Positions 1-6,672 of a DNA stretch of 7,442 nt are shown here, one piece after another. Below the pieces are notes generated by a model. It did not search any database. It was given only the letters and a program-made list of their open reading frames with translations, and was not told where the DNA came from. The DNA comes from Bryobacterales bacterium (lineage in GTDB: Bacteria > Acidobacteriota > Terriglobia > Bryobacterales > Bryobacteraceae), in assembly GCA_003139735.1 (NCBI GenBank), contig PLGA01000112.1:42984-50425 (forward strand), in the 5' to 3' direction. The number at the start of each line of letters is the position of its first letter. Within the stretch, counting starts at the first letter, position 1. The translations under genes were made by a program, and so were the position numbers.

Positions 1-62
1 ACCCGGCAGTCGAACTGCGCCGCCAACGAGTGCTCCTTACGCAAACAATAACGACGCGATGT
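1..62. other. Non-coding tail after the 728-residue gene
   Basis: No gene is supported here. A small inverted repeat, GCAGT-CGA-ACTGC (6-18), could form a 5-base-pair hairpin, but no T-run follows, so it is not called a terminator. Confidence 0.4.
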
Positions 63-2249
63 TTAACTGACGGCGGCGGCGGTCAGCGCGCCCTGGCGGC
101 TGCGAATTAACGCAAATCGCGATCCGGCGATTTGCACCTTCGCCGCGGCCTGGCAGCCGGAGACCCTGTCCATGGCGACCAAACCCCAGGGCTGTCCGAA
201 TTGTTCCACGGAATTGCTGGCGACGCTCGCCAGTTTTTTCGCAAGGTCGCCGCGCAAAACCAGAAACTGCGGGGATTCCGGATCGGGATTCGCCGCCATC
301 AGGGTGCGCATGGCTGCCACGCGACTGGCGCACGCGCTCATCGCGTCGGCCCACCAAACGATCACCGAGTAATCGGACGCGATGATTTGAACCTGTTCCG
401 GTGGCAGGTCCGGAAACAGGGGCGCGAAATTGAATGGGCCGGCGTCGCACATCTGGGACCACAACTGGTCGTCCGAGACGCCCCGCAGCCTGTAGGCGTC
501 GGCGGCATCGGGACGGACTAACAGGCGGATGGCTTCCCGCCCGGCGCTTTGGTACTCGCTCTGCTGCTTGGGGTCCGCGCCGTTCAGAAACAGAGCCGGC
601 GCCAGATTGTCGCCGTAAGAGGTCTCGGCGTAGATCATGGTCTTGCCGAAATCGTTCACGCCCGCAGGCAGGATGCCCGGCGCGGCCGCATCGAGCAGGC
701 CAAGAGCCGTGGCTGTGGTCAAATCCGTCCGCATGTCGTCCGCGCTGGTCGATTCCCGCAACTCAAAGTACGAATGCGAGCATTCGATTTCCGGCGCGGA
801 AACCACGGACTGACTGCCGCGATACACGGCGGTAATGAAGAAGCTATTGGCCAGAACATGCCGCAGCTTGTCGGGGTCCGCTCCAAAGTTAATGGTAGAA
901 GCGGCGACCTGTTGCGCGGTGGCCTTATCGGTGATGACCAGGTCTCCGGTGACCGGCTCGAAGAGAACCGTGCCTTGGCGGAGCAACTCGGCTGTCGAAA
1001 TGTAATTGTAGATCCCCAACAAGTTCACCTTCCAGGTCATGCCGGTCTTCTGCAAATCCGTCGCGATGCTTCGGACCATCTGCACGCCCGCCGGCAGCGC
1101 ATCGCCCGTGAGACCGGTGAGATCGCCGTGCAGCGCGTCCGTCAGAGCGGCGCTTCCAACGGCGTCCAGGCCGGCGAGGTCGAACTCGTAAAGGAACGCG
1201 GCGCTTAACGAGTCGCTGCCCGTCAGTGAGGCCAGCACCGAGAGCTGCAACTTACGCTGAGCGGCATTGTTCACAGCCGCAACCATGGCTTGCGTCTGGT
1301 CATCCGGCAAACCGAGTGACTTGAGGCCGTTGGGGTCCGCGGCCGCACTCTTGCTGACGGCGGAGATGATGCTGGAGAACAGGTCCGTGCTGCTGGTCCC
1401 CGCCGAGATGCCGGCGCTCGGGTTCACCGAGACTGTGGTCTCGGACCCGCGCTTGCGGTAGAAGCCCAGGCTCACGTGACCGGCATCCAGCTTGCGAATC
1501 CGAAGCTGATAATCCAGGGAGACCGAGCAATTCGCGGCCACGACGACCGAGCCGCCGGCCGACACATCGAGCGCAGGCAACGGAGACGGCAGTTGCAAGG
1601 TAGCCAGCGGATTGGCGGCGGCGAGAAGATTGGCCGAAACGCTGAACGCAATCGCGCCGCGGCCTTCCATAGTAACGATGGAATCGGCGGGCAGCGCGCG
1701 AAGGTCGTCCAGGCCGCCGGGGATCGAGAAGCCCGCAACGGTGGTTTCGACGGCTTCGAGAATGGTGGGCGCCACCGGCTGGGTTTCGAACTTGCGGTGG
1801 TTAGTCAGAGTGACCGTGGCGCCCGGTTGGAAGCCGAAGGTTAGCTGGTTGAACGTGGCGCAGATATCGGGACCCGCGGTGGCGCAGAGCCCGATGGAGA
1901 CATATCGCTCCGAGGGGCCCACCGGAATGGTTTCGCCGTACGTGTCGTCTGCGAACAAAGAACCGCCGCTGACGGGAGGCACGTACACGTCCATAATTCC
2001 GCTGAGGCCGGCATCCAGTTGCAGGGTCACGCCGCCCGAACCGATGTTGACCGGCTCATCGAGACTCAGGCCTGTGTGAAGGCTGGTGATGGACGGGTTC
2101 GCCAGCGTAAGGTCGGCGAGCGATTTGAGATTCAGATCCTTCAGCGAGAGCTTAGTCAAGTTAGCGGCGTATTTCGAGAGGGACGAGAGGATATCGGTCT
2201 GGATATTCACATCCAGCCCGAGTTGATCGGTAAGTTGGATCGTCGGCAT
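63..2249 (-). CDS. 728-residue protein of unknown function
   Basis: I do not recognise this family. The start is supported by AAGGAGA 4 bases upstream. There is no signal peptide and no membrane span, so it looks cytosolic unless exported by a dedicated system. Residues 1-50 are leucine-rich and amphipathic (LTKLSLKDLNLKSLADL). Residues about 60-280 are rich in G, S, T, V and A with alternating hydrophobic residues, suggesting beta structure (for example GSGGVTLQLDAGLSG, AGGSVVVAANCSVSL, HVSLGFYRKRG). Residues 285-400 look helical and Ala-rich. Residues 405-485 contain NLLGIYNYIS, EPVTGDLVITDKATA and FFITAVYRG. The last 150 residues look mostly helical (QLWSQMCDAG, VIVWWADAMSACASRVAAM). Cysteines are scattered (122, 130, 241, 490, 601, 640, 699) with no metal motif. 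Its own upstream gap with palindromes suggests separate regulation from the redox operon. It may be unrelated to it. Confidence 0.8.
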   Translation of the reverse strand: MPTIQLTDQLGLDVNIQTDILSSLSKYAANLTKLSLKDLNLKSLADLTLANPSITSLHTGLSLDEPVNIGSGGVTLQLDAGLSGIMDVYVPPVSGGSLFADDTYGETIPVGPSERYVSIGLCATAGPDICATFNQLTFGFQPGATVTLTNHRKFETQPVAPTILEAVETTVAGFSIPGGLDDLRALPADSIVTMEGRGAIAFSVSANLLAAANPLATLQLPSPLPALDVSAGGSVVVAANCSVSLDYQLRIRKLDAGHVSLGFYRKRGSETTVSVNPSAGISAGTSSTDLFSSIISAVSKSAAADPNGLKSLGLPDDQTQAMVAAVNNAAQRKLQLSVLASLTGSDSLSAAFLYEFDLAGLDAVGSAALTDALHGDLTGLTGDALPAGVQMVRSIATDLQKTGMTWKVNLLGIYNYISTAELLRQGTVLFEPVTGDLVITDKATAQQVAASTINFGADPDKLRHVLANSFFITAVYRGSQSVVSAPEIECSHSYFELRESTSADDMRTDLTTATALGLLDAAAPGILPAGVNDFGKTMIYAETSYGDNLAPALFLNGADPKQQSEYQSAGREAIRLLVRPDAADAYRLRGVSDDQLWSQMCDAGPFNFAPLFPDLPPEQVQIIASDYSVIVWWADAMSACASRVAAMRTLMAANPDPESPQFLVLRGDLAKKLASVASNSVEQFGQPWGLVAMDRVSGCQAAAKVQIAGSRFALIRSRQGALTAAAVS

Positions 2250-2281
2250 GATTTCTCCTTAACAGCATCTGAAAAAGGCGC

Positions 2282-2295
2282 ATCGGCCGGCCGAT
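2282..2295. repeat. Perfect 14-base palindrome ATCGGCCGGCCGAT
   Basis: The sequence is its own reverse complement over 14 bases with no spacer, and it sits one base from palindrome copy B. It could be a second, different protein site, or the stem of a leader hairpin that precedes the T5 run at 2272-2276. Confidence 0.5.
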
Positions 2296-2296
2296 C

Positions 2297-2312
2297 TTGG
2301 GCATTTGCCCAA
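2297..2312. repeat. Palindrome copy B (TTGGGCATTTGCCCAA), candidate operator
   Basis: Perfect 7-base half-sites around a TT centre, identical over 16 bases to copy A. The centres are 64 bases apart, close to six helical turns, so proteins on both sites would face the same side of the DNA. It lies about 48 bases upstream of the 728-residue gene's start. Confidence 0.65.
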
Positions 2313-2359
2313 AACCTCGAAGGGGCGCCAGTTTAGAATCAGCACGTTACAGGTTTGAT

Positions 2360-2377
2360 TTTGGGCATTTGCCCAAA
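2360..2377. repeat. Palindrome copy A (TTTGGGCATTTGCCCAAA), candidate operator
   Basis: Two perfect 8-base half-sites, TTTGGGCA and TGCCCAAA, flank a 2-base centre. It lies about 34 bases after the stop of the small membrane protein. The symmetry suits a dimeric repressor or activator. An RNA hairpin (7-base-pair stem, 4-base loop) is possible, but no T-run follows on either strand, so a terminator is unlikely. Confidence 0.65.
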
Positions 2378-2410
2378 TCGTCCGCCAGGAGGGCCATTTT
2401 CAGTAGCCTG

Positions 2411-2821
2411 CTAGAGCAGCCCGGCGGCCATCAGCGCCTTCTGTTTTTTCACAAAACCCAGGAAGATGAAAAACGTGATGGCAAAGGTGAAGTCCGTACA
2501 CACCGTAATCCAGAAGATTTTAGCTACCCCGGTCTTGAACACCAGATAGTAGAAGTCGGGAGACGCCGACGCGATCTTGCCTAAGATGCCGGCCTTTACG
2601 ATCTTCTCGGTGTGATACAAGTCTTTGTAAACCGTGTAGTACATGTAGGCGAAGACCAGGATCAGCAGCATCCAGCGAAGGTAGTTCACGCCGGGAGCCG
2701 GCGGATGGAGCCCCTCGACGGTGTAAACCCAGTCGCCCAAAAAGAGAAGACCCACGCCGCCGATGAAATTGTGCCAGACGGCGATGGCCCAGTGGATTTT
2801 CCAGAATCGTTCCGTTCCCAT
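2411..2821 (-). CDS. Small multi-pass membrane protein of unknown function
   Basis: A 136-residue, strongly hydrophobic and aromatic protein. Three clear membrane spans are seen at about 11-33 (WAIAVWHNFIGGVGLLFLGDW), 47-65 (LRWMLLILVFAYMYYTVY) and 101-123 (KIFWITVCTDFTFAITFFIF). A weaker fourth lies at about 72-96. The C-terminus is basic (KKQK). Histidines H10, H17 and H70 lie in or beside the spans; whether they bind a cofactor cannot be told. The size and four-span pattern recall DoxX-like or other small quinone-linked membrane subunits, but no diagnostic motif was recognised, so no family is assigned. It is the last gene of the tight operon, 17 bases after the SDR. It may anchor the soluble enzymes or pass electrons between cytochromes and the quinone pool; this is inference from context only. 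Confidence 0.8.
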   Translation of the reverse strand: MGTERFWKIHWAIAVWHNFIGGVGLLFLGDWVYTVEGLHPPAPGVNYLRWMLLILVFAYMYYTVYKDLYHTEKIVKAGILGKIASASPDFYYLVFKTGVAKIFWITVCTDFTFAITFFIFLGFVKKQKALMAAGLL

Positions 2822-2826
2822 CACTT

Positions 2827-2833
2827 TCCTCCT
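2827..2833 (-). promoter_or_regulatory. Shine-Dalgarno site that decides the start of the small membrane protein
   Basis: AGGAGGA on the minus strand lies 5 bases before the ATG at 2819-2821, inside the 17-base gap after the SDR stop. A longer in-frame start at 2872 would overlap the SDR gene and add 17 basic/polar residues without a comparable ribosome site, so the shorter start is preferred. Confidence 0.75.
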
Positions 2834-2838
2834 CGAAG

Positions 2839-3747
2839 TTATCTCTTGACGGCTGGTTCTCGCTTGCCCCACGCCGACCAGTCGCCGCTCTCGCCAATCT
2901 TAGTCGTAGGCTGGAATAAAGCCGCTTCTCCGGTAGGCTCGTCACTCATCTGCGCCTTGTAACCCAGGCTGGTGATGTAGCGGTCCATCATCCAGGGGAA
3001 CAGAATGCTTAGCGTGACAAAGACCTTGCCAATCATGCCGACCCACACTTCGCGGCGGGCGTGCACCGCGCACCTGACTATGTCTTTCGCCACGCGATCG
3101 GCCGGTAGCACGATGGGCAGCGGCTTCGAACAGTGGCCCATTTTCGACAGCGCATTGTCATAGAACGGCGTATCCACCGAGGGCGGGCATATCACGCATA
3201 GAGCAATGTTCTCCTTCTCGGTCCTTAGTTCCATGCGCAGCGCCTCGCTGAGCCCGACGATGGCGAACTTGGTCGCGCTGTAGAAACTCTGCAGCGGCAG
3301 GCCGCGCTTGCCGACTACCGACGCGAGGTTGATAATCGTTCCGCCGCCATTCTTGCGCAACAGAGGGAGCGCGGTCCACATGCCGTACATCTGGCCCATG
3401 AAGTTCACATCGAACAGGCGGCGGACCTCGTCCTCGGTTACGTCTTCGAAGCGGCTGTAAATCGACACGCCGGCGTTATTCACCCAGGTATCGATTCGTC
3501 CATAGGTTCGAATGGCCAAATCGGCGAGCGCTTCCACCTGGTCCCTGCACGAAACGTCCATCTGCATGCCCACGCCCAGACCGCCGGCGTCCTGGATGTC
3601 CTCAAGAATCGCGGCGATTCCGGAAGCGCTGCGTCCTCCCACCACCACGCGCGCGCCGCCGGCGGCGAATCGTTTAGCGGTGGCGCGTCCGATTCCCGAA
3701 GCGGCCCCGCTAATCACTACTACTTGCTGGTTCAGCGGCCTTCCCAT
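2839..3747 (-). CDS. Short-chain dehydrogenase/reductase (SDR family oxidoreductase)
   Basis: A 302-residue classical SDR; these enzymes interconvert alcohols and ketones/aldehydes with NAD(P)H. The Rossmann motif GAASGIG (14-20), NNAG (90-93), N115, catalytic S143 and the YSATK motif (Y156, K160) are all present, followed by the usual PPSVDTP loop (188-194). R39 after the second strand (VVGGRS), with no acidic residue there, suggests NADP(H) preference. The protein is longer than the usual ~250-residue classical SDR: after the core comes a hydrophobic stretch at 235-257 (including VFVTLSILFPWMM) and a tail with EAALFQP and GESGDW. A similar hydrophobic segment and C-terminal tail occur in a subgroup of bacterial SDRs, from memory. 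The cytoplasmic enzyme may sit on the membrane face. Its position after two cytochromes suggests it oxidises or reduces an alcohol or carbonyl intermediate of the same pathway; the substrate is unknown. Confidence 0.93.
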   Translation of the reverse strand: MGRPLNQQVVVISGAASGIGRATAKRFAAGGARVVVGGRSASGIAAILEDIQDAGGLGVGMQMDVSCRDQVEALADLAIRTYGRIDTWVNNAGVSIYSRFEDVTEDEVRRLFDVNFMGQMYGMWTALPLLRKNGGGTIINLASVVGKRGLPLQSFYSATKFAIVGLSEALRMELRTEKENIALCVICPPSVDTPFYDNALSKMGHCSKPLPIVLPADRVAKDIVRCAVHARREVWVGMIGKVFVTLSILFPWMMDRYITSLGYKAQMSDEPTGEAALFQPTTKIGESGDWSAWGKREPAVKR

Positions 3748-3754
3748 GCGATGG

Positions 3755-3760
3755 TCTCCT
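3755..3760 (-). promoter_or_regulatory. Shine-Dalgarno site of the SDR gene
   Basis: AGGAGA on the minus strand directly abuts the TGA stop of the second cytochrome (3761-3763) and lies 7 bases before the ATG at 3745-3747. It supports that start and the operon reading. Confidence 0.7.
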
Positions 3761-5194
3761 TCATAGAGTCTTCAAGTATTCCATCAGAGCCTGTTTATCG
3801 GCCGCGCTGAGATCGCTGCCATAGGAGTGTCCCTGGTTGGAATTTCCAACCACCGACGTATCGTAGCGGAAGCCTTCCAGTTCGGCCTGCGCACCGGCGG
3901 AGACGAAGCCTATGTTGGCCTGGTCGTACACGTCGTAGCCGCGGTAAAAGATCTTGGAGCGCTCTCCGGGCGGCAAGAGCATCTCGCGCATGTTGGGCAC
4001 GGAGCCGTTGTGCAGATACGGCGCGCGCAGCCAGACGCCGTCCAATGGCAGAGACAGGTAGCCATCGGAACTGCGGAAGTGATGGAAGGCCCACGGGTAG
4101 CCATCGGCCCACTTGTTGAAAGCGTCGGCCGAGGATTGCGGCCAGCTCTTGTTGCGGTTGGGGTCCGTGCCCACTTCGGCGATGGAAACCACCGTGCCCG
4201 TGCGCGCGCCGCCGAAAGCGTGGCACGCGGCGCATCGCTGCGCGAAAATCGGCTGCCCCTTGGCGGCCAAAGCCTGATCGATGCCGAACGGATATTTTGG
4301 CGCGGAAAGGTCCCTAAGCCACGCCTCGACGCGATCGAGCGCGGGGATATCGATGGAACTCTTGGTGGCGCCGGCCGCCAGCGCGGCGCTGCGGACGGAT
4401 TCGGTGAGCGTGCTGTTCAGCCCGTCGGAATGGTGCAGCATGTTCTCATGCGCGCGCTCGTTCCAGATGGCCATCACGTCCGTGCTGCCGACCACGTGAT
4501 CGTCGGGGAGCCGCATCACTTCGCGCTGGAATGGGTTCATGTCGGTGCGCCCGGGGCCCCAGTCGGGCCGCTCCGGCATCCAGTAATAATCCACCTTCTC
4601 GGTCTTCAGAAGCTCGCGCTTCGTGGCTGGGATGATGAGGAAGCGGTAGAGCGCGCGGTCCACCATGGGCATGTCGTAAATCGCCAGGATGGCCTTCATG
4701 ATGTTGGCGGACGTGAAGCGGTCGTCGTGGGCGCAGGCGAACAGGAAGCGCACGTAGCCTTGAGGTTGAAACCGGCTGGTGGCGCCGCCGAAGTAGAACT
4801 GCGGCGCTTCGTTGGGACCGGTGCGAACCGAGGTGGTATGGCAGCCGGCGCAATTGACGCCCACGCGCGGGATGCCGACAATCTCCTTGGTGAAGCCGAT
4901 GGGCATCTCCTTGCCCATTTCCCAGGAGGCGCCCAGCGCGACGTAACCGCCGGGCCCGGGAAGCCTATCGGCGAAGATGCGCGGTAGCACCACCCAGATC
5001 CAATACGGGATGCCTGCCGGCGCTTCCACTCCGATGGAGCCGTACTTGAAGTGCTCCACGGGGTCGGCGTACACCGTGATGACCTTGCGGAACAGCTTGT
5101 ACCAGAAGAACGCTCCGAAAAAGGCGATGAGAACCAGGCTGACCACCAACAGCCTGCGGAAACGATGCGAGCGGAAATAGGAGAATTGGTTCAT
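3761..5194 (-). CDS. Membrane-anchored dihaem c-type cytochrome, RoxA/dihaem-peroxidase-like (paralog 2)
   Basis: A 477-residue paralog of the preceding gene, collinear over its whole length. Haem sites are CAGCH (C115, C118, H119) and CAACH (C321, C324, H325); the proximal histidines are 206 residues apart. The N-terminus has a basic stretch (RSHRFRR) followed by a hydrophobic anchor at about 15-33 (LLVVSLVLIAFFGAFFWY), with no clear cleavage site. Shared blocks are HFKYGSIG, IPYWIWVVLPRIF (62-74), RPDWGPGRTDMNP (209-221), DGVWLRAPYLHNGSVP (385-400), FYRGYDVYD and NQGHSYG, where H456 is a candidate distal ligand of the second haem. The first haem neighbourhood differs from paralog 1 (GVNCAGCHTTSVRTGP against GMNCAICHTGTVRDTP), and the linkers around residues 160-205 and 350-375 diverge most. 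The pair could be a duplicated oxygenase or peroxidase, or a catalytic plus electron-transfer pair. It ends 13 bases before the SDR gene. Confidence 0.9.
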   Translation of the reverse strand: MNQFSYFRSHRFRRLLVVSLVLIAFFGAFFWYKLFRKVITVYADPVEHFKYGSIGVEAPAGIPYWIWVVLPRIFADRLPGPGGYVALGASWEMGKEMPIGFTKEIVGIPRVGVNCAGCHTTSVRTGPNEAPQFYFGGATSRFQPQGYVRFLFACAHDDRFTSANIMKAILAIYDMPMVDRALYRFLIIPATKRELLKTEKVDYYWMPERPDWGPGRTDMNPFQREVMRLPDDHVVGSTDVMAIWNERAHENMLHHSDGLNSTLTESVRSAALAAGATKSSIDIPALDRVEAWLRDLSAPKYPFGIDQALAAKGQPIFAQRCAACHAFGGARTGTVVSIAEVGTDPNRNKSWPQSSADAFNKWADGYPWAFHHFRSSDGYLSLPLDGVWLRAPYLHNGSVPNMREMLLPPGERSKIFYRGYDVYDQANIGFVSAGAQAELEGFRYDTSVVGNSNQGHSYGSDLSAADKQALMEYLKTL

Positions 5195-5199
5195 AGCGG

Positions 5200-5206
5200 C
5201 CTCCTA
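5200..5206 (-). promoter_or_regulatory. Shine-Dalgarno site overlapping upstream stop codon
   Basis: Minus-strand TAGGAGG combines the TAG stop of the first cytochrome with an AGGAGG ribosome site, 5 bases before the ATG at 5192-5194. The two cytochromes are therefore probably translated in a coupled way, possibly at matched levels. Confidence 0.8.
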
Positions 5207-6670
5207 CAGCTTTTTCATGTACTCCACCAGCGCGTCTTTCTCCGCCGGCGAAAGCTGGGTTCCGTAGAGGTGCCCGCCGTTGCCATTGCCGGGAAGAGCG
5301 GTGTCGTAGAGGAAGTACTTCCTGCCATTTTCCTGGGGGACATCGGAGACAAAGCCGGCCTTCGCGCGGTCGTAGACATCGTAGCCGCGATAGAACGTCT
5401 TGGGACGGGCCGCGGGAGCCTCGATCAGGTCGCGCAGCGTGGGAACCGAGCCATTGTGAAGATACGGCGCCCGCAGCCAGACGCCATCGAGAGGCATATT
5501 AGCGTACCCGTTGGTCTTGCGGAAGTGCGTGAAGCGCCACGGATACCCGGCGTAAAGCAGGTTCATGTTGGCGGCGAAATCGTAGGTGTAGGAATCCAGG
5601 CGGCCGCGGTCGGTTCCGATCTCGCCGATGGGCGTGACCTTGCCAACGTAGGCCGATCCGAAGTCGTGACATCCCGCGCAGTGACTCTTGTAGAGGCCGG
5701 CGCCCTGTGCGGCCAAATTCTCGTCGATGGCGTAAGGATACTTGGGCGCCTGCAATCCGTCGAGCAGCCAGTCTTCAACCCGCTGGATGGATTTCAGATC
5801 GATGCTGACGGGAGTGACTCCCGCGCCAAGCGCGGCGCTCTTGTCGCGCTCCGCCAGCAGATCGTTGTTGCCGTCCCAGTGAAGCTGCATGCCAATGCGC
5901 GGCGTCTGGTTCCAGATGGAAGGCAGGTCGGTGGCGCCGACGCTAGGGTCGTGGTCCATGGGGAAGTTGAATTGTACAGTCTTGTAGGGGTTGAAGGTAT
6001 CGACCCGCCCCGGCCCCCAATCGGGGCGCGAACTCATGAAAGAGAGCTGCCGCGCGCGCTCCAGCAGGACCTCGCGCGTGGCGTAGACGGCCTGCTGATA
6101 GACGAACGTTTCGAGCGGGTCGAGACTTGTTCTCGCTTTGATGGCGCGTACCACGTTGTCCGCGGTGAACCGGCCGTCGGACACGCAAGCGATGAGGAAG
6201 CGCAGATACGACTGCATATCGAAGGTGTTGGCCGGCATGCCCAGGTAAATGCGCGGCGTGGAACCGGGCGTGTCGCGAACCGTGCCGGTGTGGCAGATGG
6301 CGCAATTCATGCCGAGACGGTCGATATAAACGCGCCTTCTCCCGAAGCCGATGGGAACATCCTGGCCGGGTTCGAACACGAATCCGAAGGACGCATAGCC
6401 GTTGCCCGAGAGCTTGTCCGGAAACATGTCGGGCAGCACTTTCCAGATCCAGTACGGGATGCCGTCGGCTACCGCGCCGGTAGCCGCCTCGCTTCCAATG
6501 GAGCCGTATTTGAAGTGGTCCTCGATGGGCGTGTAGACCACCGGGAAATTCGGATTGAACCGGCGGAACAGAAACAGTCCGAGGATATAAACCACCATGA
6601 CGAGGACCACCACCACGCGCGCCGCCATGCTGCGAGTGGTCTGCTCGATGGGCGTGAGTGGCTCGGCCAT
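5204..6670 (-). CDS. Membrane-anchored dihaem c-type cytochrome, RoxA/dihaem-peroxidase-like (paralog 1)
   Basis: A 488-residue dihaem cytochrome c. Two covalent haem sites are visible: CAICH (C123, C126, H127) and CAGCH (C331, C334, H335). A hydrophobic segment at residues about 17-35 (VVVVLVMVVYILGLFLF) preceded by R/K has no obvious signal-peptidase site, so it is probably an uncleaved anchor with the haem domains in the periplasm. Conserved stretches include IPYWIWKVLPDMFPD (71-85), RPDWGPGRVDTFNP (215-228), DGVWLRAPYLHNGSVP (395-410), FYRGYDVYD (426-434) and GNGGHLYG (463-470). H467 is a candidate distal ligand to the second haem. The roughly 208-residue spacing between proximal histidines is close to that remembered for rubber oxygenase RoxA (H195 and H394), but the protein is much shorter than RoxA (about 680). 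Family members include RoxA-type oxygenases, MauG-like enzymes and cytochrome c peroxidases, so the reaction is uncertain. Haem attachment needs the Ccm machinery encoded elsewhere. Confidence 0.9.
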   Translation of the reverse strand: MAEPLTPIEQTTRSMAARVVVVLVMVVYILGLFLFRRFNPNFPVVYTPIEDHFKYGSIGSEAATGAVADGIPYWIWKVLPDMFPDKLSGNGYASFGFVFEPGQDVPIGFGRRRVYIDRLGMNCAICHTGTVRDTPGSTPRIYLGMPANTFDMQSYLRFLIACVSDGRFTADNVVRAIKARTSLDPLETFVYQQAVYATREVLLERARQLSFMSSRPDWGPGRVDTFNPYKTVQFNFPMDHDPSVGATDLPSIWNQTPRIGMQLHWDGNNDLLAERDKSAALGAGVTPVSIDLKSIQRVEDWLLDGLQAPKYPYAIDENLAAQGAGLYKSHCAGCHDFGSAYVGKVTPIGEIGTDRGRLDSYTYDFAANMNLLYAGYPWRFTHFRKTNGYANMPLDGVWLRAPYLHNGSVPTLRDLIEAPAARPKTFYRGYDVYDRAKAGFVSDVPQENGRKYFLYDTALPGNGNGGHLYGTQLSPAEKDALVEYMKKL

Positions 6671-6672
6671 GG

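Larger units (their letters stand above)
2250..2410 (-). promoter_or_regulatory. 161-base intergenic region with palindromes, likely promoter/operator of the 728-residue gene
   Basis: This is the only sizeable non-coding gap in the window. It contains two identical 16-base palindromes, a separate 14-base palindrome, a T5 run (minus strand 2272-2276) and an AAGGAGA ribosome site (2254-2260), 4 bases before the ATG at 2247-2249. No strong sigma70-type promoter is evident: the best minus-strand pair is TTGGGC (2371-2376) with TGTAAC (2346-2351) at 19-base spacing, which is poor. The palindromes are the main evidence for regulation here. Confidence 0.5.

Noticed and set aside
6..18. Small hairpin GCAGT-CGA-ACTGC as a terminator for the 728-residue gene
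   Set aside because: The stem is only 5 base pairs with a 3-base loop and no T-run follows on the minus strand.
2822..2872. Longer N-terminus for the small membrane protein starting at 2872
   Set aside because: It would overlap the SDR gene and lacks a comparable ribosome site; the ATG at 2819-2821 has AGGAGGA at ideal spacing.
4899..4918. Inverted repeat ATGGGCA...TGCCCAT resembling the intergenic palindromes
   Set aside because: It lies within the second cytochrome gene, encodes the EMGKEMPIG stretch, has a different spacer and lacks the outer bases of the operator-like motif; chance is likely.
3827..4987. Long plus-strand open frame (386 codons) opposite the second cytochrome
   Set aside because: It is antisense to a clear dihaem cytochrome with both haem motifs; long antisense frames are expected in GC-rich DNA, and its translation shows no recognisable domain.
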